Assembly: GCF_026427775.1 (NCBI RefSeq) | Contig: NZ_CP044532.1 | Span: 1 to 64,000, forward strand | DNA: 64,000 nucleotides | From: Arthrobacter sp. CDRTa11 | GTDB lineage: Bacteria; Actinomycetota; Actinomycetes; Actinomycetales; Micrococcaceae | Direction of reading: 5' to 3' | Part shown: positions 12,346-19,541 of the stretch, piece after piece | Layout: each line of letters opens with the position of its first letter | How positions within the stretch are numbered: position 1 is the first letter of the stretch | The notes under the pieces: model-generated | Databases searched by the model: none | What the model was told of the DNA's origin: nothing | The model's input: the letters and a program-made list of their open reading frames with translations, nothing else | Made by a program: the position numbers and the translations under genes

Positions 12346-12386
12346 AAAGTCCCGGACAGTGTCAAACTGTCCGGGACTTTTGTTTT
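12346..12386 (+). terminator. Rho-independent terminator after tRNA-Ala
   Basis: A perfect 15-base stem (12346-12360 with 12366-12380) around loop GTCAA is followed by TGTTTTC. It lies five bases past the tRNA CCA end. This is among the clearest terminators in the window. Confidence 0.9.
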
Positions 12387-12479
12387 CTCCGGAAGCTCCC
12401 GGGGTACACAATTCCGGACTGCGGCCTCCAGCGCTGCGGGCAACAGGCCGGCGGCTATCCTGCCCAGTAGGGTTGGAAG

Positions 12480-13430
12480 GTGAACTTCTTCATCGCGGCG
12501 CTTGGCGTGCTGGGTGTGGCATCGTCAGGTCCGCTGATTGCCGCCACCCTGGGCGCCACCAGTGCGAGTGCGCTGGCCATAGCCTTCTGGCGCAACGCCA
12601 TCGGGGCGGCTGTCATGGCAACGCCAACCCTGATCCGTGAGCCCCGGCAGTTCGGCCACGTCAGCCGGCGGGAGTTCCGTTGGTCGCTGTTGGCGGCAGT
12701 GGCCCTCGCCCTGCATTTTGCGTGCTTCATCACCTCGCTTCAACTGACATCCGTAGCTGCCGCCACCGCACTGGTCTGCCTCCAGTCCGCGTGGATTGCC
12801 GTCTTCCAGCTGTTCCGCGGAACCAGGCACCGCTGGCAGGTGCTCGCCGGACTGGGGATCGCTTTTGGCGGCGTTGTGGCCATCACCGGCTTTGATATGG
12901 GGTCCTCTCCCAGCGCCCTGCTCGGGGATCTCCTGGCGATCGCCGGAGGGGCCCTTGCCGGGCTCTACACCTTGGCGGGCGGCAAGGCGCGGCAGAGCAT
13001 GACCACGGGAACCTACACCACCCTGTGCTACGGGATGTGCGCCGCGGTGGTGGCGCTGCTGGCGCTCTTCACCAACCAGCGCCTGACGGGGTTCGAGGCC
13101 GCGGGGTGGCTGGGCATCGTGGCGATCACGGTGTGCGCACAACTGGTGGGCCATACAGCGTTCAACCACCTGCTGGCCAAGATGAGCCCGCTGCTGGTCT
13201 CAATGATCATCCTGCTGGAGATCCCGGGCGCTGCCCTGCTGGCCGCTGTCTTCCTGCAGGAGACCCTCCCTGCCGGCACCTACGCGGGGCTGGGACTCAT
13301 CCTGCTGGGACTGGCGGTGGTGGTCCTGGGACAAAAGAGAGGCGCTGCAGCCCGCCGCAGCCGGGCAGGCAGCGCCGGCCGGGGCGAACCGCCGTCGGAC
13401 CAGTCCCTGGCCGAGCTGGGAACTGACTAG
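12480..13430 (+). CDS. EamA-family drug/metabolite (DMT) permease
   Basis: A 316-residue inner-membrane protein with about ten hydrophobic helices arranged as two EamA repeats (about residues 1-135 and 145-290). Repeat boundaries are marked by ALVCLQSAWIAVF and by HLLAKMSPLLVSMIILLEIPGAALLA, typical of this family. The tail (about 290-316) is short, basic and Ser/Gly-rich, and should be cytoplasmic. The substrate cannot be told; DMT members export amino acids, metabolites or drugs. The start is GTG 12480. It stands alone after the tRNA terminator and converges with the glycosyltransferase gene 21 bases downstream. Confidence 0.85.
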   Translation: MNFFIAALGVLGVASSGPLIAATLGATSASALAIAFWRNAIGAAVMATPTLIREPRQFGHVSRREFRWSLLAAVALALHFACFITSLQLTSVAAATALVCLQSAWIAVFQLFRGTRHRWQVLAGLGIAFGGVVAITGFDMGSSPSALLGDLLAIAGGALAGLYTLAGGKARQSMTTGTYTTLCYGMCAAVVALLALFTNQRLTGFEAAGWLGIVAITVCAQLVGHTAFNHLLAKMSPLLVSMIILLEIPGAALLAAVFLQETLPAGTYAGLGLILLGLAVVVLGQKRGAAARRSRAGSAGRGEPPSDQSLAELGTD

Positions 13431-13451
13431 CCCGTCAGGCCAGCCACGCGA

Positions 13452-14327
13452 CTACTGGCCGCCGCGGCGGACCGGCTGGGTTGTGTTTACGGTGTGGATG
13501 GCGCGCAGGAGCTTGGCCGGGAAGTACACCGAGAAGAAGACCACCATGGGAGCCTTGAGCGCCATTTTCTTGACGTTGTGTGCCTTGTACGTGCGGTCGA
13601 AACGGGTTACGTAATAGCGGTAGTCCCGGGGTGAATCCTCAAGCCGGCGCGCTGACATGCCGGAGACCATTTGAGGCCAATACTGCACCTTCAGGTCGTG
13701 GTCGGCCAGATGCAGCGAGAGGTCGATGTCCTCGTGCATCTCGTCCTTTTCATCGCGGCAGGTTTCGTCGCGAATGGTCTCCCAGGCAGAGGCACGCACG
13801 GCCATGTTGGAGCCGAACAGGAAATGGTACTGGTGCTTGGCGAGCTTCAGCATCAGCTGGCGCATCTTGTCGTCGGCCTTCAAACCGAACCGGCGCATGG
13901 GCATGTCGTAATAGACCACGGGCCCGGTGGCCGCCTGCACGGAGTCGTCCAGGAATGCCTTTTGTACCTGCTCCACCCAGTCCGGCTCCACAACTGAATC
14001 CGCGTCAATGCGCCCCAGGATATCGCCGGTGGCGTGGTTCAGGCCGTAGTTGCGGGTGGGAATCAGGCCTTGGTCCTCATGCTGGCTCAGCAGGATAACC
14101 GGGCTCTCGGGATATTCCTGCTGCATTTGCTGCACGATGGCTGCGGTGCGGTCCGTGGAGCGGTTGTCCACCACGATGATTTCGTGGGCCGGAACCGATT
14201 GGTAGATGGCAGCGATAAGACACTGCCTGATAACGCTCTCCTCGTTGTAGGCCGGGATAACGATGGACACGCTGGGCAGCTGTGCTGCGTCGTTCAAGGC
14301 ATCCCCAGAGGATTTATCGGCTGACAT
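13452..14327 (-). CDS. Family 2 glycosyltransferase
   Basis: Inverting nucleotide-sugar transferase of GT-A fold, probably acting on cell-surface glycans. The 291-residue protein starts MSADKSS at 14327. Motifs in order are VSIVIPAYNEE (near 20-30), VVDNRSTDRT, and GRIDADSVV carrying the metal-binding D-x-D. A further acidic block, EMHEDIDLSLHLADH, occupies the place of the ED catalytic region. C-terminal hydrophobic and basic residues (about 260-282) may make a membrane-association segment rather than full channel helices. In-frame sequence upstream of MSADKSS looks unconserved. Donor and acceptor sugars are unknown. It follows the terminator of the repeat-protein gene. Confidence 0.85.
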   Translation of the reverse strand: MSADKSSGDALNDAAQLPSVSIVIPAYNEESVIRQCLIAAIYQSVPAHEIIVVDNRSTDRTAAIVQQMQQEYPESPVILLSQHEDQGLIPTRNYGLNHATGDILGRIDADSVVEPDWVEQVQKAFLDDSVQAATGPVVYYDMPMRRFGLKADDKMRQLMLKLAKHQYHFLFGSNMAVRASAWETIRDETCRDEKDEMHEDIDLSLHLADHDLKVQYWPQMVSGMSARRLEDSPRDYRYYVTRFDRTYKAHNVKKMALKAPMVVFFSVYFPAKLLRAIHTVNTTQPVRRGGQ

Positions 14328-14406
14328 CAGGTCAAATTTAGCACCGATCGGCCGCCCTTCCCTCCGGTGACAGGGCAAACAGTGGGCAAAGACCAGCAGA
14401 AGACTA

Positions 14407-14434
14407 AAGGGGCCCCGCCGGTGGCGGAACCCCT
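14407..14434 (-). terminator. Hairpin terminator of the 11-residue-repeat protein gene
   Basis: AAGGGG pairs with CCCCTT, and inside it CCGCC pairs with GGCGG around loop GGT. On the minus strand the stem is followed by TTTAGTCTT, a fair U-tract. It separates the repeat-protein gene from the glycosyltransferase gene. Confidence 0.65.
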
Positions 14435-14465
14435 TCAGTGCATGCCGCGTGGCGGCTGGTGCGTG

Positions 14466-15422
14466 TTAGCTGGTGCCCTTGTCCGCGGAACCGTTCATGT
14501 TGGACGCGATGTTCTTCATGGCGCTCTTCGCATCGGTGGAGGCTTTTGCAGCGGCGTCAGTGGCCTCATCAGCTACATGCTTGGCCTTGTCTGCTGCGTC
14601 CTGGTCAGCGTCCTCCGTGGTGGCTGACGTTGTGCCTGTCAACGTAGCGGCTGCGGCACTGTCCGTCCCTGCAGCTGCGGACTCCTGCCCCTCCGTCACT
14701 GTGGCGGCGGGAACCGGGGCCGGGGTTGGGGTAACGGGAGACGGTGTCTTCCAGGGGTCCTCCACAGGCTTGGAGGCCTTCCAGGCTGCCACCCCTGCGG
14801 CCACTGCCGCAGCGATGACACCGAAGACCAGCCAGCCGCGCTTCTTTGGCTTTTCGGGCTGGGCGAGCTGAACGCCTACCGCCTTGCCGGCTTCAGCTGC
14901 CGCGGCCTTGATCTGCGTGCCTGCGGTCTGCGCCTGTTCCTGCAGGGCATGCACGATGCCGACGTCGCCGAGCTTCTGCGCCACAGCGTCAACGTGGGCC
15001 GGCGCGTTCTCCAGAGTACGGTGCACGGCGTCGGATGCATGGCCGATCTGGTCAGAGAGGCGCGGGAGGTATTCCACCACCACGCGGTCCCGTGCGTTCA
15101 GGATCACCGGAGTGGCCTTGTCCAGCGCTTCGTGGAGGCGCGGGGTGGTGCCTTCCACCGCGTCATGGATTTTGGGGGCGAGGTGGGCCAGGCCGTCCTG
15201 GATCCGGGGCGTTACCGTTGCAACGCCGTCGGCCAGGTTGTACGCGGCGGTCTTCAGCCCCTCCTGGATCTTGGGAGATGCGGTATCCAGGCCATGCTGC
15301 AGACGGGGAACAGCCCAGTCCACTGCTGCTTCCACACGGGGGGTTGCCCAATCCTTGGCGTTCTCTACTGCAGTGCTGACAGACTGCTCAAGGTCACGGG
15401 CAATACGATCCGATTTCTTCAC
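14466..15422 (-). CDS. Membrane-anchored protein with tandem 11-residue amphipathic repeats
   Basis: Not a family I recognise. The 318-residue protein begins with a long helical region in which prolines fall at residues 28, 39, 50, 72, 83, 94 and 105, exactly 11 apart, with Tyr61 filling the missing step. Each unit reads roughly [TSAV]-P-[RK]-[ILV]-x-x-[GA]-[LV]-x-x-[AV], giving eight clear units over 27-114. Similar 11-mers build lipid-binding helices in apolipoproteins and synucleins. A basic patch, KPKKRG, precedes one transmembrane helix (about 200-216). After it come a Pro/Thr-rich linker and an Ala/Asp/Lys-rich helical tail. By the positive-inside rule the repeats are cytoplasmic. It is transcribed alone, divergently from the cyclophilin gene. 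Confidence 0.7.
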   Translation of the reverse strand: MKKSDRIARDLEQSVSTAVENAKDWATPRVEAAVDWAVPRLQHGLDTASPKIQEGLKTAAYNLADGVATVTPRIQDGLAHLAPKIHDAVEGTTPRLHEALDKATPVILNARDRVVVEYLPRLSDQIGHASDAVHRTLENAPAHVDAVAQKLGDVGIVHALQEQAQTAGTQIKAAAAEAGKAVGVQLAQPEKPKKRGWLVFGVIAAAVAAGVAAWKASKPVEDPWKTPSPVTPTPAPVPAATVTEGQESAAAGTDSAAAATLTGTTSATTEDADQDAADKAKHVADEATDAAAKASTDAKSAMKNIASNMNGSADKGTS

Positions 15423-15577
15423 AACTACCTCCCAATTAATGTGACGGTTCTGGTGTTAGCCTACGTGGATTGACCTCCACCGGCTATTCTTCCCGCGGAA
15501 TTCCGGCTGATTTCACCCAGCGCGGAACTCCGCTTCCAGCCGCATCCGCGTTGACCCGGCGTGGAAGAATGGGGCTT

Positions 15578-16123
15578 ATGACTGCCATCGCAACTGCAAA
15601 AGCAACCATCCACACAAGCCTCGGCGACATCGCCGTTAACCTCTTCGGCAACCACGCGCCCAAGACGGTCAAGAACTTCATCGGACTCGCCACGGGCGAG
15701 CAGGCCTGGACCCACCCGGAGACGGGCGAGGACAAGACTGGCACGCCGCTGTACAACGGCACCATCTTCCACCGGATCATCAAAGACTTCATGATCCAGG
15801 CAGGCGATCCCCTGGGCCGCGGCGTCGGCGGACCCGGCTACAAATTCGACGACGAGATCCACCCGGAGCTCAGCTTCAACCAGCCGTACAAGCTGGCCAT
15901 GGCCAACGCGGGCATCCAGATGGGCAAGGGCACCAACGGCTCGCAGTTCTTCATCACCACCATCCCCACCGACTGGCTCCAGGGCAAGCACACCATCTTC
16001 GGCGAAGTGGCCGACGACGAATCCAAGAAGGTCGTTGACGCCATTGAAGGCGTCCGCACCGGTATGGGCGACCGCCCGGTTGAGGATGTCACCATCAACA
16101 GCATTGATATTGAACAGCTCTAG
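15578..16123 (+). CDS. Cyclophilin-type peptidyl-prolyl cis-trans isomerase
   Basis: Catalyses proline isomerisation to speed protein folding. From ATG 15578 the protein has 181 residues and no signal peptide, so it is cytosolic. Cyclophilin landmarks are present: FHRIIKDFMIQAGDP with the catalytic arginine, then MANAG, GSQFFITT, and the W-L-x-G-K-H-T-I-F-G-E-V block with the cyclosporin-contact tryptophan. A frame extension to 15470 has no family similarity and would overlap the promoter of the divergent repeat-protein gene, so it is rejected. The rhomboid gene begins nine bases after its stop, so the two form a short operon ending in the hairpin at 17052-17101. Confidence 0.94.
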   Translation: MTAIATAKATIHTSLGDIAVNLFGNHAPKTVKNFIGLATGEQAWTHPETGEDKTGTPLYNGTIFHRIIKDFMIQAGDPLGRGVGGPGYKFDDEIHPELSFNQPYKLAMANAGIQMGKGTNGSQFFITTIPTDWLQGKHTIFGEVADDESKKVVDAIEGVRTGMGDRPVEDVTINSIDIEQL

Positions 16124-16132
16124 TTTTCCCGC

Positions 16133-17014
16133 ATGAGTTACGGAATCCCGTCGGTCGAGCCGTCCGCGCAGGTCCCGGTCTGCCCCAGGCACCCGGACCG
16201 GCCCTCTTATGTGCGCTGCCAGCGCTGCGGGCGCCCCGCGTGCCCCGATTGCCAGCGGGCGGCCGCCGTCGGGTTCCAATGCATTGACTGTGTTAACGAG
16301 ACAAAACGGACGACGCCGGCAGTCCGGACGGTCTACGGCGGCGCCGTAGCAACCGGCAAACCACTGGTGACGTTTGGAATTATCGCCGCGTGTGCGGTGA
16401 TGTACGTTCTTCAATGGATTGTTCCCGGCGAGTGGATCTTCCAGAACCTGGCGTTCGCCAATGGATTCGTCACTCCCGACTCTGGCGAGTTCGAACCGTG
16501 GCGGATGCTGACGGCGGCTTTCCTGCACTCCCAGGGCTTCATCCTCCACATTGTGCTGAACATGTACATGCTGTGGATTTTTGGACAGGCACTCGAACCG
16601 CTCCTGGGCTGGGTCCGCTTCCTGGCCGTATATCTCATCTCCGCTATCGGAGGGTCCGTGGGCTACCTGCTGCTGACCCCCGGCTACGTGCCCGGAGTGC
16701 CCCAGGCCGGCGTAGTAGGCGCCTCGGGTGCCATCTTCGGGCTTTTCGGGGCCATGCTCCTGGTTCAACGGCACCGTGGCGGGGATACGCGGCAACTGTG
16801 GGTACTCATCGCCATCAACGGCGTGATCGGGTTTGTGATCCCACAGATCGCCTGGCAGGCGCACCTCGGCGGGCTCATTACGGGCGGGCTGTGCGCGGCG
16901 GTGATCGCCTACACTCCCCGTGGGCCACGGCAGGCGCTGCTGCAGGCCTGCGGCCTGGCAGCAGTTGTCATCCTGCTCTTTCTGGTGAGCTGGCTCCGGG
17001 TAACCGCTGGCTAG
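16133..17014 (+). CDS. Rhomboid-family intramembrane serine protease with N-terminal zinc ribbon
   Basis: Cleaves transmembrane helices within the lipid bilayer. The 293-residue protein has the catalytic Ser198 in GASGAIFG and His244 in HLGG. A histidine-to-asparagine pair, H139-x3-N143, supports the oxyanion site. Six or seven hydrophobic helices lie between residues 78 and 290. The N-terminus carries eight putative metal ligands: Cys17, His20, Cys29, Cys32, Cys37, Cys40, Cys50 and Cys53, a B-box or zinc-ribbon-like fold facing the cytoplasm. This fusion is known in actinobacterial rhomboids, but its function is unclear. It is co-directional with the cyclophilin gene nine bases upstream. Substrate unknown. 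Confidence 0.92.
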   Translation: MSYGIPSVEPSAQVPVCPRHPDRPSYVRCQRCGRPACPDCQRAAAVGFQCIDCVNETKRTTPAVRTVYGGAVATGKPLVTFGIIAACAVMYVLQWIVPGEWIFQNLAFANGFVTPDSGEFEPWRMLTAAFLHSQGFILHIVLNMYMLWIFGQALEPLLGWVRFLAVYLISAIGGSVGYLLLTPGYVPGVPQAGVVGASGAIFGLFGAMLLVQRHRGGDTRQLWVLIAINGVIGFVIPQIAWQAHLGGLITGGLCAAVIAYTPRGPRQALLQACGLAAVVILLFLVSWLRVTAG

Positions 17015-17051
17015 TCCGGTGACGCGGCCGCCACGGGCGGTTCCCTTCCTT

Positions 17052-17101
17052 ACTAATGACAAGACCCGGTGTCCCCAGGAACACCGGGTCTTGTCATTAG
17101 T
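17052..17101 (+). terminator. Long perfect hairpin terminator after rhomboid gene
   Basis: Twenty-one bases (17052-17072) pair perfectly with 17081-17101 around loop CCCCAGGA. No T-run follows on the plus strand, but the stem is unusually long and GC-rich in the centre. It can act on transcripts from either side and marks the boundary with the DnaA-box region. Confidence 0.75.
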
Positions 17102-17191
17102 TGGGGTTAAGCGGGCCGCCGTCCATTGCCGGCCGCCGCTCCCTCTTCCCTTGATACCCAAGGCCTGGATGTCCTTTCCGGCCTCCCGTAG

Positions 17192-17571
17192 TTTTCCACA
17201 GCACTTATCCACAAGTGTTGGTAACTTACATGGCTGTAGTTCACACCTGAGGGGCTCCAGTTCCTTACAGACAGGCAGGTTATGGCAGGAAGCGGCGCTT
17301 TTTTCCACAATTGTGCACAACTCCGAAGCCTGTCCCTGTGGGTAAGTGGACAACTTCCGTATTTCTGCCCACCCTGTGGAAAAGCTCGATTCAGGAGCAC
17401 TTTCAGCGCTGATTCCCATCAAGTTCCGCAGGATCTCCACAGTTTATTCACACCACTAATAACTACAGCTTTGTAGTTATTAGTGGCGTTTTGGCGGCAA
17501 CGCACGGCTCGGGGCCGGCAGTACTCGAGTAATCCCCCCGTTTTCCACACCTGTGGATAAGTTGTGGGTAG
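17192..17571. other. DnaA-box cluster 1, putative DnaA-titration locus
   Basis: A gene-free stretch packed with boxes. Exact TTATCCACA occurs at 17205-17213 (plus) and 17552-17560 (minus). TTTTCCACA occurs four times: 17192-17200, 17301-17309 and 17541-17549 (plus) and 17375-17383 (minus). Further relatives are TTGTGCACA 17311-17319, TTACCCACA 17337-17345 (minus), TTGTCCACT 17345-17353 (minus), ATCTCCACA 17433-17441, TTATTCACA 17444-17452 and CTACCCACA 17563-17571 (minus). Many are paired at 0-4 base spacing, which favours cooperative binding. Short open frames here have no family similarity. Off-origin clusters that titrate DnaA are known in E. coli (datA), Bacillus and Streptomyces. That role here is inferred. 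Confidence 0.7.
17453..17486. repeat. AT-rich perfect palindrome inside DnaA-box cluster 1
   Basis: Fifteen-base arms, CCACTAATAACTACA (17453-17467) and its complement (17472-17486), surround loop GCTT. It directly follows two DnaA-like boxes. No gene ends here, so it is not an obvious terminator. It could form a cruciform, bind a dimeric protein, or serve as an unwinding element. Confidence 0.6.
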
Positions 17572-17756
17572 TCGAGTGTTAGTAAGTGCACAACCCCCTT
17601 TGCATGGTTCTACGCGACACAGGGATGAAGCAGTCCGGGCCTCCGAGGTGGGCAAAAGCTCCGTGGCTGCATGAAAGGCTGGAAGCAACACAGCAAAACC
17701 CTCTGCCGTCGGTGGGCGACCACCCCCACCGCAGAGGCTTTCCAGCAGGAGGATCC

Positions 17757-18227
17757 ATGAGCGCCGCCACCACCCAGCACATTTTCCTGGACAAACAGCA
17801 CCCCGCCATCTGGCGGGCTTTGAACGGCTTGGGACTGAAAGTCCGTGAGGCTGCTGCCGAGACCGGGATCGACAATACAATCATCGATCTCCTCTATGTT
17901 CGGATCTCCCAACTCAACGGTTGCGCGTACTGCCTGGACATGCACGTAAGGGAAGCTGTGGACAACGGTGAAACTCCGCAGCGTCTGGCCGTGCTGCCGG
18001 CGTGGCGGGAGACAGCTCTCTTCACCGACAGGGAGCGGGCTTCCCTGGCCCTTGCAGAATGCATCACGGAGCTGCCGGATTACCGGTCCCGGGAGCACGA
18101 GGAGGGATATGCCCGTGAACACCTCAGTGCGGAGGAATTCTCGGTGGTCAGCTGGCTGGCGATCACAATGAACGCCTTCAACCGGGTATCAATCACCAGC
18201 CATCATCCGGTGCGCAGGGATCGGTAA
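17757..18227 (+). CDS. Carboxymuconolactone decarboxylase / AhpD-like protein
   Basis: The 156-residue protein has an AhpD-type redox centre: the CxxC of LNGCAYCLDMHVREA near residues 57-60 with the nearby histidine. Members act as alkylhydroperoxidases or thiol-dependent reductases. The exact substrate is unknown. ATG 17757 is chosen because AGGAGG at 17747-17752 lies four bases upstream. An in-frame extension to 17586 would run toward the DnaA boxes and looks unconserved. The gene stands alone, flanked on both sides by DnaA-box clusters, so DnaA could affect its transcription. The catalytic glutamate and relay histidine typical of true AhpD are partly seen (TITELPDYRSREHEEGYA region), so the activity call is moderate. 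Confidence 0.85.
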   Translation: MSAATTQHIFLDKQHPAIWRALNGLGLKVREAAAETGIDNTIIDLLYVRISQLNGCAYCLDMHVREAVDNGETPQRLAVLPAWRETALFTDRERASLALAECITELPDYRSREHEEGYAREHLSAEEFSVVSWLAITMNAFNRVSITSHHPVRRDR

Positions 18228-18295
18228 CGCCGGAAGGGCCAGCCCGTCGCGGTTTCCGCCGCCGCTCTCATCCACTGCACTGTTGGTTGCCGCTG

Positions 18296-18424
18296 TTATC
18301 CACAGGGTATTCCACAGTGTTAATAAGTGGTGTGAAACATGCCAATTTCCCTGAAGCGGCCCGCTGGCCCCTCCTGCTCCTGCCACCGGTCCTCAACGCG
18401 CCAGGTTATACACATTGTGGATAA
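18296..18424. other. DnaA-box cluster 2
   Basis: Between the AhpD-like gene and tag are TTATCCACA at 18296-18304 (plus), TATTCCACA at 18308-18316 (plus), TTATACACA at 18406-18414 (plus) and an exact TTATCCACA on the minus strand at 18416-18424. The last two face each other one base apart, forming a near-palindrome of 19 bases. The stretch 18228-18456 has no gene. Together with cluster 1 this gives two arrays within 1.3 kb. Confidence 0.6.
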
Positions 18425-18456
18425 CCTTCCCAACAGCTGGGGAAAACGGTGGCGGG

Positions 18457-19071
18457 TCAGGGAACTGCCCGCGGCCACACGCCCGATGAGCCGCGCCGGT
18501 GGCTGTCCACCAAGTGGGTGTCAATCATGCCGATTGCTTCCATCAGGGCAAACATGGTGGTGGGTCCAACAAAGGAAAACCCTTGCTTGCGCAGGGCTTT
18601 GGACAACGCAACGGACTCCGGGGACTGGGTGGGAATGTCCGCGTGGGACATGGGGTGTGGTGTTGTTTCCGGCTGGAACCGCCAGACGAAGTCCACCAGG
18701 CCACCCTGATCACGCAGGGCCAGTGTTGCCCGGGCATTGGTGATGGCCGCCCGGATCTTGAGCCGGTTCCGGACGATGCCTGGGTCCTGGAGGAGGCGCT
18801 CCACGTCAGCCTCCGTGAAGGCTGCAACGGTGTCCGGCTGGAAATTGTGGAACGCTTCCCGGAAGGCGGGGCGTTTTCGCAGGATAGTCGCCCAGGACAG
18901 CCCAGCCTGAAAGCCCTCGAGGCAGATCCGCTCGTAGAGTCCCTGCTCGTCGCGGACAGGGAGGCCCCACTCGGTGTCGTAGTACTCCCGCAGGAGGGGA
19001 TCAGCGGAGGCCCACGGCGGCCGGGCCAGTCCGTCGTCTCCGATCACGGAGCCGTTGCTGCCGGGGGCCAT
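18457..19071 (-). CDS. tag: DNA-3-methyladenine glycosylase I (Tag family)
   Basis: Removes 3-methyladenine from alkylated DNA, starting base excision repair. The 204-residue protein follows E. coli Tag closely in its core: YYDTEWGLP, LFE-like YERICLEGFQAGLSW with the key tryptophan, then ALRKQGFSFVGPTTMFALMEAIGMIDTH. The start is ATG 19071; the frame runs further upstream without conserved sequence. The usual zinc snap is altered: the N-terminal Cys is replaced (RPPWA where others have R-C-x-W) and the C-terminal His/Cys pair reads HLVDSH. It shares the minus strand with crgA, whose stop lies 41 bases upstream of this start. Confidence 0.9.
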   Translation of the reverse strand: MAPGSNGSVIGDDGLARPPWASADPLLREYYDTEWGLPVRDEQGLYERICLEGFQAGLSWATILRKRPAFREAFHNFQPDTVAAFTEADVERLLQDPGIVRNRLKIRAAITNARATLALRDQGGLVDFVWRFQPETTPHPMSHADIPTQSPESVALSKALRKQGFSFVGPTTMFALMEAIGMIDTHLVDSHRRGSSGVWPRAVP

Positions 19072-19112
19072 GCGCTGATCAACGTCCGTTTCGTGGCCGG
19101 GCGGGGTAACCG

Positions 19113-19367
19113 CTAGGAACGCCAGCGGGTGGTCATCAGGAAGCCGATGATGGCGATCCCGAAGCCCGCGACGATGTTCCATGACTCCCAGGCCTGGACC
19201 GGAAGCCGGCCTTCACTGATGTAGAAGGTGATAATCCAGAGCAGGCCGATAATCATTAGGCCGAACATCACAGGCTTAAACCAGATGGGGTTTGGCTTGT
19301 ATGCCTGGGTTGAGGAAGATGCCGGCACAGCGCTGGAAGTCTTCTTGCGTGGCTTTGACTCTGGCAC
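19113..19367 (-). CDS. crgA: Cell division protein CrgA
   Basis: Small septum protein that helps coordinate FtsZ-ring assembly with peptidoglycan synthesis in actinobacteria. GTG 19367 gives 84 residues starting VPESKPRKK. AAGGAG six bases upstream decides the start over the longer frame reaching 19460. After a basic Ser-rich N-terminus come two transmembrane helices (about 33-53 and 62-80), separated by a short loop, SEGRLPVQAWESWN, with the typical W-N pair, and the tail ends in TTRWRS. Position next to the pknAB cluster and a sortase gene is the standard crgA context. It is divergent from the sortase gene. Confidence 0.93.
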   Translation of the reverse strand: MPESKPRKKTSSAVPASSSTQAYKPNPIWFKPVMFGLMIIGLLWIITFYISEGRLPVQAWESWNIVAGFGIAIIGFLMTTRWRS

Positions 19368-19541
19368 GTGTGCTCCTTGACGGACTGAGGCAAGCTCGGC
19401 GACCCAGGCTTGATATCCTGCAAGAAGGAAATTGCCAGCGGTCTGCGCGATCTTGGTCAAATTGGATTCTTACTAGCAGCCAATTCTAGCCGTAGTTCAG
19501 GGGCCACAACGCCCCATGGCGAACGCCCCGGAGGAGAACGC

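Noticed and set aside
17019..17400. Short open frames on both strands across the first part of DnaA cluster 1
   Set aside because: One includes the terminator hairpin in its coding sequence, and they overlap each other. Neither has a ribosome site or a recognisable family.
15461..17440. A 659-codon open frame on the minus strand
   Set aside because: It lies antisense to the clear cyclophilin and rhomboid genes and crosses the DnaA-box cluster. Composition is low-complexity and no family is recognisable, as expected in high-GC DNA.
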